Origin: Deltaproteobacteria bacterium
Lineage (GTDB): Bacteria > Desulfobacterota > DSM-4660 > Desulfatiglandales > Desulfatiglandaceae
Reading direction: 5' to 3'
Assembly: GCA_021737785.1 (NCBI GenBank)
Contig: JAIPDI010000005.1
Span: forward strand, 62,001 to 126,000
Length of the DNA: 64,000 bases
Shown here: positions 9,446 to 16,868 of the stretch, one piece after another
Layout: the number at the start of each line of letters is the position of its first letter
Position numbering within the stretch: position 1 is the stretch's first letter
Notes under the pieces: generated by a model
What the model saw: only the letters and a program-made list of their open reading frames with translations
The model's database searches: none
What the model was told of the DNA's origin: nothing
Position numbers and translations under genes: made by a program

Positions 9446-9916
9446 TCATGAAACTGGCTGCAACCGGAGGATTTCATGACCATTGATCAATCCTACCCAT
9501 ATGTCAGAAGGTTTGTCCGACTGACCCACCACCACCATGAGAAAATAATTGAGTTCATGGTCCGATTTCAGAAAACATTCCTCCATCGAAGAGAAATCAA
9601 TGTGTGACGGAAAGGGTGGATGCTGAGGATGAGTGTGCCAGTCTCCCACATAGTGTAAGCCCTTTTTGAAATAGCGGTCGATCTCCCTTTGGATGCGGCG
9701 TTTGTTGAGAAACAGTGAAAACCGCCTCCTGGTATCGAGCTTGTCAGGGCCTGTCGATGCTAATATTGAGACAGTTTTCGGGGTGATGGTCGCAAAGAGT
9801 TGCCCCCCTACTTCCTTCCGGTGGGGTAACACTTGCCTCTTTTTTAAGAAATGATCCAAAACGTTGTCTGAGAACTGAATTTCTTGTCTTTTTTCTGGGA
9901 GAATAAAGGTTAGCAT
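9446..9916 (-). CDS. cap3: CBASS JAB/JAMM deconjugating protease Cap3
   Basis: Cap3 is the deubiquitinase-like metalloprotease of type II CBASS that removes the nucleotidyltransferase from its conjugates. The 156-residue product has a full JAMM motif: Glu35 (KEVGG), then H94-x-H96 followed by seven residues, Ser104 and Asp107 (GDWHTHPQHPPFPSHIDFSS). It starts 9 bases after cap2 and continues the operon order cap2-cap3. No clear ribosome binding site precedes it, so translational coupling to cap2 is likely. Confidence 0.92.
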   Translation of the reverse strand: MLTFILPEKRQEIQFSDNVLDHFLKKRQVLPHRKEVGGQLFATITPKTVSILASTGPDKLDTRRRFSLFLNKRRIQREIDRYFKKGLHYVGDWHTHPQHPPFPSHIDFSSMEECFLKSDHELNYFLMVVVGQSDKPSDIWVGLINGHEILRLQPVS

Positions 9917-9925
9917 AGCGGCGTC

Positions 9926-11749
9926 TCAATGGCTGTATCGGCAGGCTTCTTGAACTTTCCAATCTTTCGTAATGAAACGTTCCCCCTGCCCTATCGCACC
10001 ATAATACTTCTGGACTCCGTCAGCGAGCTTGCCCTCCATATCGGCTAATGAATTCAGGTTACCGATCCAGACCCTGTGTTGCGATTTTTTTATCTTTTCA
10101 AGCAGGATATCCAGCACAAGCCTGGCTATCATATTTTGTGTCGGTAAGATGTCGATAACACCATAGGGCTGATAGGTGACTCCACAAGCGGGAGGGCGTT
10201 TTGCAATCAAAGAATTACCCCATTCGGTGATTGCCCTGATGAAGGTACCATATGGATCCATCCCGCAAGAGAGGCATCCGCCAACCCCCATCGTTACCAG
10301 GGCATGTCCAACAATCCCATAAGGTTCGGTCCAACCGTACACGACCGGTGGAAAATCAGCATCTGCAATAGAAGCATGGTTCAAGGCGGACTCGGCATCC
10401 CAGTCCGCCACAGTCGAGACGATCACATCGCTTTTAAGCATGACAGGTGCATCATTGATATACACCTTCTGCCACGTCTTCGGCTCCGCTTGAATCTCAA
10501 TCATTCCCGGAAAGTGTTTTTCAATATGTGTCTTTAATGCAGTAGCCTTATATTGCCCGGCTTCGGCCCCGCCCAAAAGATGCCTCCCAATATTATCCCA
10601 GGACAGAATTTCATGGTCGATCAGAACCAGTTTTCCCACACCGTTTTGGGACAAGATCATGGCAACCTGCGCTCCCAGAGATCCGCATCCGATGAAGCAT
10701 ACCTTAGCATGTTTGATCTCGTCTTTAAGCCCATTGCCTCCTCGCTCAAATATCCAACCTGAATCTATACGTTGAACCATTGCAGGCTCTGTCTTGCCAT
10801 CAACTCCAAAAAAACGATTCTTAAGTTGAATAGTCCCTCCCGATTTTTTGCGAAATCCGTTGAATCTCGGATAGTTTCTCTTTTTAGGGGAGACCTGCCG
10901 AATAGGTTCATTGAGTTTTAAATAGCCTAACGCCGGTCCGTTGCCCGATTCAAAGCCGAAGATGAGATCCACATGACCCGGCTCGACGGGAACAAGACTG
11001 CGAAAGATGTCGAAACCCGCTTTACTTCTCTTCTGTACCAGTGACACGACATCCGAATTATTCCTCGGATACTCATCAGGCTTGAGCGAGGATTCCAGCC
11101 ACAAGAAACCCGCATCCCGGAAGTCTTCCTCCCCCGGCTCCGATTTCCAACCCGCATCCTTCAGCCATTTTTTTGCTGCGGAGACGGAATCGCAGATCAA
11201 AACGGTTTCTTTTGATGAGACGCAATACACCATCCGTGATGGAGGGTCCGGCTGTCCAAAAAAGAGGACACTGAATTGTGCCCCATTCCTTTGATCGCAC
11301 CAGTACTTCCAGTAACTTTGAAATTCAGAGGAAAAATCCTGTTCGTTCTGTCCTTTCAGGTTCTCCTGAATGAGATTTTCAGCCTCCCTCAGGTAATATT
11401 CAACGAGTCCGCTTCCTGTTTGGTGGACCAGAGAATCATCCTGCTGCCGGAGGCACAATAATCCCCCTTTTTCAAAATGCGGCCATTTAAGAAACCATTT
11501 TTTGTCGGCAAGGCCCACTCTGGGGGGAGAGAACGGAGTCAAACCGTCAAGAAGAATATTTACCCTGAAATCTTGATCCGATGTCCTGATCCGTGTCTGC
11601 CAGCCTGCTATGAAATCCGTGTCTTTGTAGCCTGCCAGGTCTCTTCCGGTCAGGGGCCTGACTTTCGGATCTTTTGAGATCAGAAAACAGGCCGTGGCCT
11701 CAATGGTTTCACGGGCTATCACGGGAAAGAGCCCCGCCATTTTACCCAA
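9926..11749 (-). CDS. cap2: CBASS E2-E1 fusion Cap2
   Basis: Cap2 primes type II CBASS by ubiquitin-like conjugation of the CD-NTase C-terminus. The 607-residue protein has an N-terminal E2-like domain with a candidate catalytic Cys99 (EKGGLLCLRQ). A middle linker region follows. The C-terminal ThiF/E1 domain has the nucleotide-binding motif FIGCGSLGA (352-360), the acidic strand LVLIDHEILSWDNIGRH, and Cys522 in RPPACGVTYQP as candidate E1 cysteine; C492 and C495 form a CxxC. The start is either TTG 11749, which overlaps the cdn stop and has GGGGAG at good spacing, or ATG 11740. Confidence 0.93.
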   Translation of the reverse strand: MGKMAGLFPVIARETIEATACFLISKDPKVRPLTGRDLAGYKDTDFIAGWQTRIRTSDQDFRVNILLDGLTPFSPPRVGLADKKWFLKWPHFEKGGLLCLRQQDDSLVHQTGSGLVEYYLREAENLIQENLKGQNEQDFSSEFQSYWKYWCDQRNGAQFSVLFFGQPDPPSRMVYCVSSKETVLICDSVSAAKKWLKDAGWKSEPGEEDFRDAGFLWLESSLKPDEYPRNNSDVVSLVQKRSKAGFDIFRSLVPVEPGHVDLIFGFESGNGPALGYLKLNEPIRQVSPKKRNYPRFNGFRKKSGGTIQLKNRFFGVDGKTEPAMVQRIDSGWIFERGGNGLKDEIKHAKVCFIGCGSLGAQVAMILSQNGVGKLVLIDHEILSWDNIGRHLLGGAEAGQYKATALKTHIEKHFPGMIEIQAEPKTWQKVYINDAPVMLKSDVIVSTVADWDAESALNHASIADADFPPVVYGWTEPYGIVGHALVTMGVGGCLSCGMDPYGTFIRAITEWGNSLIAKRPPACGVTYQPYGVIDILPTQNMIARLVLDILLEKIKKSQHRVWIGNLNSLADMEGKLADGVQKYYGAIGQGERFITKDWKVQEACRYSH

Positions 11750-12749
11750 ATCGACTCCCCCCTCTTTTCCGGACCGGCTCCCTGGGTTCCTTATCGGCTA
11801 TGGTGATGGCCATTGCCGCGGAATTCTCCAGAAGATCCGAGAAGAACGAATGATTGAAAAACCCTTTCCAGGCCTTGAGTGCAGTCTGCCTAGTACACTG
11901 AGCATCGTGCAGGACTGAAAGATTATTCAGGGCCTGCTCCAGCCTTGTCTCCATCTCGTTAACGGACGCTTCTTTCCCTTCACTGATGAGGGTATTTTCA
12001 AGGACGGGGTGCTGAACATCCTTGCTCCAGAAAAGCCTTTCTTTGATTTTCTCTATGGTTTCATAAAGCGCCCGGTCATCCCGGTCCTTTGTGGAAATAT
12101 AACACTCATCCACCAATTTTGAGATGATGAAACCTGTCGGCATATTCCAGGAGTCCCGACTTTTGGCCCAGAATTTCAACAAACGGACAATCCGCCGCAT
12201 CTGTCGGCCGTTTGTCTCATCCGGGCTCTGGTCTATGACGGCATTGTTGAACCAGTTCGTAACCGCCTCCGGATCCGATTCAATCCAATCGTTCCCTGCA
12301 AGTTCGATTTTCGTTTCATCCCAATCATCTTCAAATTGTCTGTAGACGGGCATATCCACGTGGTGGCCCTCGTTATAATACACGCGGACACAGTTCTGCC
12401 TTACCTCCGAGGGCGTTTTGAAATGGCTGTCTTGAACGGCATCGCAGACCATTTTTCGGGCCTCAAAGGCCGTCTTATCACCACCTTGTGGTCCCTGAAG
12501 GTCCGCTTTCCCAAAGACCACGCCGACGTCAATGTCATAATCGTTCCTTGGATGCTGGTTGATGGTCCTCATGGCGTAAGACCCCTGGTTGATGTGACGT
12601 AAAGGCAATGGGTTTTCATTCTTCTTCAAGCCGGTTTCCACCCGCCCCTTATTGGCTTCTCTATAATCAGCAAGCTTGCTGACCTGGGCCGCTGAGAGCC
12701 TTACGTGTTTCCTGTAAAAATCCATTATCTCTGAAGAACAATCGTACAT
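11742..12749 (-). CDS. cdnA: CBASS DncV-like CD-NTase
   Basis: CD-NTases make the cyclic nucleotide alarm signal of CBASS after phage infection. The 335-residue protein carries the polymerase-beta-type active site: GSYAM at 56-60, Asp72 and Asp74 in DYDIDVGVVF, and a third acidic residue Asp132 in HHVDMPVY. Overall pattern resembles DncV (clade A), which would suggest cGAMP as product, but the product cannot be read from sequence. ATG 12749 is chosen because AGGGAGG lies 6 bases upstream; the open frame extends to 12815. The chain ends in SRFG, and a C-terminal glycine fits the known attachment site for Cap2-mediated conjugation. It overlaps cap2 by 8 bases. Confidence 0.93.
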   Translation of the reverse strand: MYDCSSEIMDFYRKHVRLSAAQVSKLADYREANKGRVETGLKKNENPLPLRHINQGSYAMRTINQHPRNDYDIDVGVVFGKADLQGPQGGDKTAFEARKMVCDAVQDSHFKTPSEVRQNCVRVYYNEGHHVDMPVYRQFEDDWDETKIELAGNDWIESDPEAVTNWFNNAVIDQSPDETNGRQMRRIVRLLKFWAKSRDSWNMPTGFIISKLVDECYISTKDRDDRALYETIEKIKERLFWSKDVQHPVLENTLISEGKEASVNEMETRLEQALNNLSVLHDAQCTRQTALKAWKGFFNHSFFSDLLENSAAMAITIADKEPREPVRKRGGSRFG

Positions 12750-12823
12750 GATGCCTCCCTTTTTCATTGTGTTCAGATGAAATCCATCCTCCAAAAACAT
12801 CAAGAAGCCCTTCAATGGGAAAA

Positions 12824-13942
12824 TCAGGGCGTTTCCCTTGGAAGAACCGAAAGATTTGAAAAGATTTCTCTAATGGGGACCAATTCCCCAGGGTCGTCCC
12901 TCATCGCTTTGCTGTGAATGCGGTCAGCGTCGGCCTCCGCAAGGGATAGCAATGTGCGGACCGCGACTTCATCTGCCCTGTCCAGGCCAATGGCACTGTA
13001 ATGTTCCGGTGATTTTTTGGGCTCTTCCAGGCGCATGACTTTGATATTGCGGCCTGCCCGTTTAAGATATCCGGCCAGCATACGGGCCATAAATCCATAG
13101 CCAGACGATTGTGCAGACATGGCCATTTCTAGGATGCCTATGCCCACCTTCCATTCCTTGAGCCCCCAATCGGCGTTTTTCAAAAGATTCGGGTCCCCTG
13201 TGGGCTGGTCGCAGGTCCCCGCGGAAACCAGTTCAATCGGGGTATTCTCCCCGGTCATCCCCAGCGCCTCTATCAGGCCGACCATGACGGGATTGTTGGC
13301 CCAAAGTCCACCGTCCACGAAATGCTGGACATTGTGAGAGTCATCAGGGTTTAGAACACGGGCCAGCGGGAAGAAAATCGGCGCCGCGGTACTCGCCAGA
13401 CATACATCCACCAGTCTATAACGATCATCACGGTGTTTGCCTTCCAGGTGGCTGGTCTTGATCACGCGGGCCTGGTGATTGATGGCCTTCACCGCAGGGA
13501 TACAAAGGGCAATGTGCCTTTTTTCGTAGACATCCTGTATGGTCATTTCTCCAAAGGTCCCCTCCAAAGCCTCTCGAAATGCTTCAACGACCGCAGCAGG
13601 TTTTTTCCGATACCGGAAACACCACCTGAGGACACCTTTTCTTTTTGGTGAAGGATCAGGGAAGATTTCGAGGCCTTTTCGGATATAAAAATCACGGATC
13701 TTTCCCAGAGGGACACCCGCTGCCAGGCCGCAGGCCAAGATGGCGCCCGTGCTCGTACCACATATCAGTTGGAAGGCGTTCCCGATATCCGGTTCCTCTT
13801 CTCCAAATCGCACGTCAAATCGCCGGGAAAGGGTGGAGAACAAAGAGGCGGTGTAAAGCCCCCTCATGCCACCTCCGTCGATGCAGAGAACTCGGAAAGG
13901 CGTGTTTGCGTTTTCTTGGGAAAAGGCAGGTTGCTCGAACAT
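12824..13942 (-). CDS. capV: CBASS patatin-like phospholipase effector CapV
   Basis: CapV-type effectors are phospholipases that destroy the inner membrane when they bind the CBASS nucleotide. The 372-residue protein has the patatin fold motifs: oxyanion segment DGGGMRG (22-28), nucleophile Ser64 in GTSTG, and the dyad aspartate Asp210 in VDGGLWANNPV. The start is ATG 13942 (MFEQPAF), with AAGGAT about 9 bases upstream, rather than the upstream open frame to 13993. It is the first gene of the operon capV-cdn-cap2-cap3, which matches the gene order of the Vibrio cholerae system. A sigma54-type promoter lies 57 bases upstream. Confidence 0.93.
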   Translation of the reverse strand: MFEQPAFSQENANTPFRVLCIDGGGMRGLYTASLFSTLSRRFDVRFGEEEPDIGNAFQLICGTSTGAILACGLAAGVPLGKIRDFYIRKGLEIFPDPSPKRKGVLRWCFRYRKKPAAVVEAFREALEGTFGEMTIQDVYEKRHIALCIPAVKAINHQARVIKTSHLEGKHRDDRYRLVDVCLASTAAPIFFPLARVLNPDDSHNVQHFVDGGLWANNPVMVGLIEALGMTGENTPIELVSAGTCDQPTGDPNLLKNADWGLKEWKVGIGILEMAMSAQSSGYGFMARMLAGYLKRAGRNIKVMRLEEPKKSPEHYSAIGLDRADEVAVRTLLSLAEADADRIHSKAMRDDPGELVPIREIFSNLSVLPRETP

Positions 13943-13998
13943 AATGCTAATCCTTAAATAAATTATTTTTTGTTTTGAGAAGGCTACTAACACTTAAT

Positions 13999-14014
13999 AG
14001 CAAGCGGCATGCCA
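13999..14014 (-). promoter_or_regulatory. Sigma54 (-24/-12) promoter of CBASS operon
   Basis: On the minus strand TGGCATGCCGCTTGCT fits the RpoN consensus TGGCACG-N4-TTGCW with one mismatch and exact GG-to-GC spacing. The predicted start is near 13988, leaving a leader of about 46 bases before the capV ATG with its AAGGAT site. No convincing sigma70 promoter was found in the same interval. Expression would then require an AAA+ activator; the nearest one encoded is the CARF-like regulator at 23799-25307. Confidence 0.65.
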
Positions 14015-14036
14015 TTGAAATGAAACAACGCCATAC

Positions 14037-14053
14037 CTCTTGAAACTCAAGAG
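14037..14053. promoter_or_regulatory. Inverted repeat upstream of CBASS promoter
   Basis: CTCTTGAAACTCAAGAG is a perfect 7-bp inverted repeat with a 3-base spacer, about 50-65 bases upstream of the predicted sigma54 transcription start. It could be an activator or repressor site. It has no T-tract and is not a terminator. Function is inferred only from position. Confidence 0.35.
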
Positions 14054-14215
14054 AAATTGGCTTTACAATCTTTTAATATCAAATGGTTAGGTCTTACGCT
14101 CAAGAAGAATGGAAACGAAAAAGAGTAGTATATTATTTAAAAGGAAAGAAAATAATAATAAAATTGTTTGCCATGTTATAAATTTTATTATGGTTCTATG
14201 GGTTCTGAGTACATG

Positions 14216-14300
14216 GGGCTTACTTAGTGCCTACTTAGTGCCTGGTGGACTGCTTAGCACTTAGTCCCTGCTCAGTCCCTACTTAGTCCCTTGGTGCAGC
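14216..14300. repeat. CTTAGTGCCTA-type degenerate tandem repeat
   Basis: About seven degenerate copies of an 11-12 base unit (CTTAGTGCCTA, CTTAGTCCCTG, CTCAGTCCCTA) occupy this stretch, in an AT-rich gap of roughly 790 bases (13943-14734) with no recognisable gene. Confidence 0.7.
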
Positions 14301-14449
14301 GCTCAGCTCTCCGGCTTTCGCGGCCCCCTGTTTGAGGCTGAGATCGGAAGGCAAGTCGTATTTCAAGAAAGGGAATATTCGGAGGGGCCACTCATTTTAT
14401 ATCAACGTGGAGCGGAAACCGCTGTGGTAGAATTTCTCATTTCCCTGGA

Positions 14450-14531
14450 CGACTCTGGCTCCACTCTGGCTGTAACTCTGCCATCACTCTGCCTTGACTC
14501 TGCCCTGACTCTGCCCTGACTCTGCCCTTGC
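14450..14531. repeat. ACTCTGCCCTG-type degenerate tandem repeat
   Basis: About eight degenerate copies of an 11-base unit (ACTCTGGCTCC, ACTCTGCCTTG, ACTCTGCCCTG) follow one another in the same gene-free gap. The last three copies are nearly identical, which suggests recent slippage. Confidence 0.75.
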
Positions 14532-14734
14532 CTTGTCATGAATTTGTATCGTTTAACTCACACCAGTAATATGTCTTGGATTTGTAGTGAGACCGGCTAT
14601 CCCTTTGATAAATCACTTTTGATCGAAGCCATCAGTTTCTATGGCCAAAAAGCACATTGAACAGGCTAGCCCGTAAGATGCCGATTCCCATTCCCTGTGG
14701 TTTATGAAATTGCGGATGGAATTTACTTGATCTA

Positions 14735-15103
14735 TCAATAAGGAGGAATGTCGTGACACCTTCTTTCCGACTCTAATCTTAATACGGTTTCATCGTCGCG
14801 CAATGCTAGTGCAACCCAATTGCTGCTGATGAATGAGAACATCCTATATTCAATAGGATTCCATTTGGAAGAACCGGGCGGATAATGACAGACTTTCACC
14901 TGAAGACCAAAGCGATTGCAGAATCCCATGTGCAGCTGATGTTTCCACATACGGGTGCGGTAGCCATTGCTCCCGCCGCAATCGGCGAGGATGAGTAGGC
15001 GGTCGGCATTTGGATAGTGGTTCGATCCCGCGCGTGACCACCAGGTACGCATAGAATCAACGGCAAATTCAAAGGTATCACGTGTGGTACTTATGTTGTT
15101 AGA
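14735..15103 (-). pseudogene. ISAzo13-type transposase, C-terminal remnant
   Basis: The translation FAVDSMRTWWS, then LLILADCGGSNGYRTRMWK and HYPPGSSKWNPIEYRMFSFISSNW matches the DDE catalytic half of ISAzo13-family transposases. This includes the Asp before the glycine-rich GGSNG and the Glu in the WNPIEYR segment. The match begins around 15103 and ends at a stop near the degenerate C-terminus. The N-terminal half is found separately at 15452-15843 on the same strand. The roughly 350 bases between them (15104-15451) are AT-rich and show no recognisable coding. Confidence 0.7.
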
Positions 15104-15451
15104 AAGGTTATGTTGTGTATATTTAGTTGATTTTATTCTGACAAAAAATATTGAAAATCCATTTTATTCTTCTAATTTCCTTTTAATTATCGTCCTTTCC
15201 ATATAAAATAGGTCCACAACCAAACGCCATAATCAGTGGCCGAACAGCCTGATGTGGTAGTAAAACAAAATTCTTCCGGCAGCTATATAAAAGCATATGG
15301 GGTAGATTGTATGGAACCAGGATGCCACACAAGAAGCAATAGATCTGCCCTGAGCGTATTGTTCCAGGGTCGTCTTTTCCGTTGTGAACCAGTACCGGAG
15401 GAGTGTTCACAGAGGTCAATAATTATGTTGTGGCAATTTTTCTGTGGTTAA

Positions 15452-15843
15452 TCAAAATCTTTTGTAACCTATTGAGATGGATATGAAATTACGATATCTC
15501 ATGCCCTCCCCGAGTTTACTCTTACTTTCAACAGGTTCTGGATGCCGGATCGAGTCCGGCATGACGGTTTTAGGACTTTTTACGAAACCATCAAGGTTTA
15601 CTCGAATCGAAAAGTTTATGTTTTTCAACAAGCTGCCCACAGTGTTGGCCGAAACTCGAATACCTGAGCGCTTCAGCTTTTGGGCAATTTTCAATGTGGT
15701 TTTCCGCGTCCATTTGCATCCACTGACAGGCTCTCCAGCGGTCTCGTGTTCCATTATCGCTGCAATCGCCTCTATGATCTCCGGCGCCTTTTTTCCGATT
15801 GGATCATAATTTAGCTTTAACTCTTCCGTTTTGTTGGATAATT
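15452..15843 (-). pseudogene. ISAzo13-type transposase, N-terminal remnant
   Basis: The frame ELKLNYDPIGKKAPEIIEAI, MEHETAGEPVSGCKWTRKTT, KIAQKLKRSGIRVSANTVGSLL is a recognisable N-terminal part of ISAzo13-family transposases (helix-turn-helix region). Homology stops at NLDGFVKSP, where a REP-like palindrome has been inserted (15529-15566), and the rest of the frame is meaningless. Together with the C-terminal remnant this is a decayed insertion sequence between two defence operons. Confidence 0.65.
15529..15566. repeat. REP-like palindrome inside transposase remnant
   Basis: The core ATGCCGGA-TCGAG-TCCGGCAT is a perfect 8-bp inverted repeat with a 5-base loop, followed by GACG. Its minus-strand translation gives the well-known false peptide VMPDSIRHPEP. 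The CCGGCATGACG edge resembles the ends of the larger inverted repeat at 34369-34446. Confidence 0.65.
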
Positions 15844-15900
15844 TAAAAATCTGATATCTTTAAACAAACCCAAACATAACGACGAAATAACTCGCAAAGA

Positions 15901-16866
15901 TTAGAGTACATGGGTTGATATGCATCCGATAGAATAGCTGCTGAGGAGTTTTCTCGCCTCTTCCGGTTTCTGGTAGTTGACATAGGCGTCACGACATCTA
16001 TGCGTGTTTTCATCAAGGAAATCCAAACCTCGATCTACATCGAGGGCAATTTGGTCTGTCAGGATAAACCTCTGATGAGGCAAGGTCGGCCGGGGCAATG
16101 ACTCATCATAAAAATGCACTTCGACCGCTGTCTTGGATAAAGGCCCCTTCTTGAATGAGCGAATCTCCTCTATTACGAAGTTTATCCCATGACCTTTGGG
16201 TTGACCCATATGAAAGATGATTCTGCAATTCCCTGGATCGAGTAAGACGCCGCCCAACCAACCCATGAGCTGCCTGATGGTATAGCGAAAATTTTGCGTA
16301 AGGTTCTTATTGCCGCAAACGCGGTCACAGATGTGAACCGTTTCGGCATGTTTAAGGGCTTTTGCGAAATGGAATTCCACAAAACCTGCCTCGTCCATTT
16401 CACCCTTACTACAGGTCTTTCCGTAGACGGCAAGGTCTGAACGTCTCGGCTCAAATGCCGTTTGCTGATAGGAACGCCGCGTTGCGATTTCAATCCCTTC
16501 CGGCGCGGAACGATTACTTTCAGATGCGATCACCAATATAAGATCCAAAAGAATCGTTTTCGCTTGCTCAAAAACACAGCCGAGATCCGACTGCTCACCC
16601 ATATAATCAGGAGAGATACTATACAGAAATCGTTTACGTTTTTTAAACCGGACCAAGATCTTTTTGACGTTACTACGGGTCATGGTTTCCGGCCAAATCT
16701 CCAGTTTTTCTTTTACGGACTCACCCCAGCGGTCGTCTTCAAAAACGGCGAGGAAACAATTCTGGAGGAGTCCGCTCAGGACCGCTAAAAGATGTTGAGC
16801 TGCGTCTTCCCCGTCTTCCGCGGCCTCTTCAAACATCTCTGGTTGGAGGAAAACATAAAAGTACAT
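15901..16866 (-). CDS. Unrecognised protein, possible PLD-like nuclease, paired with DUF3696 ATPase
   Basis: This 321-residue protein is not confidently recognised. Near the C-terminus H264-x-R266 is followed by RGLDFLD (residues 279-285). This spacing resembles the conserved segment of PLD-like MIT_C domains, so a nuclease role is possible but tentative. The N-terminus is acidic (EEAAEDGEDAAQ). There is no signal peptide or membrane segment. It starts 2 bases after the stop of the ATPase gene, so the pair is almost certainly translated together as the last two genes of the type I restriction operon. An ATPase sensor plus effector arrangement is inferred. Confidence 0.7.
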   Translation of the reverse strand: MYFYVFLQPEMFEEAAEDGEDAAQHLLAVLSGLLQNCFLAVFEDDRWGESVKEKLEIWPETMTRSNVKKILVRFKKRKRFLYSISPDYMGEQSDLGCVFEQAKTILLDLILVIASESNRSAPEGIEIATRRSYQQTAFEPRRSDLAVYGKTCSKGEMDEAGFVEFHFAKALKHAETVHICDRVCGNKNLTQNFRYTIRQLMGWLGGVLLDPGNCRIIFHMGQPKGHGINFVIEEIRSFKKGPLSKTAVEVHFYDESLPRPTLPHQRFILTDQIALDVDRGLDFLDENTHRCRDAYVNYQKPEEARKLLSSYSIGCISTHVL

Positions 16867-16868
16867 GG

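Noticed and set aside
13943-14734. Possible CRISPR array in the tandem repeats before CBASS
   Set aside because: The units are only 11-12 bases, degenerate and without unique spacers; no cas genes are present.
15183-15419. 78-residue minus-strand ORF between the two transposase halves
   Set aside because: It does not match the missing middle of the transposase or any other family; it is in AT-rich decayed DNA.
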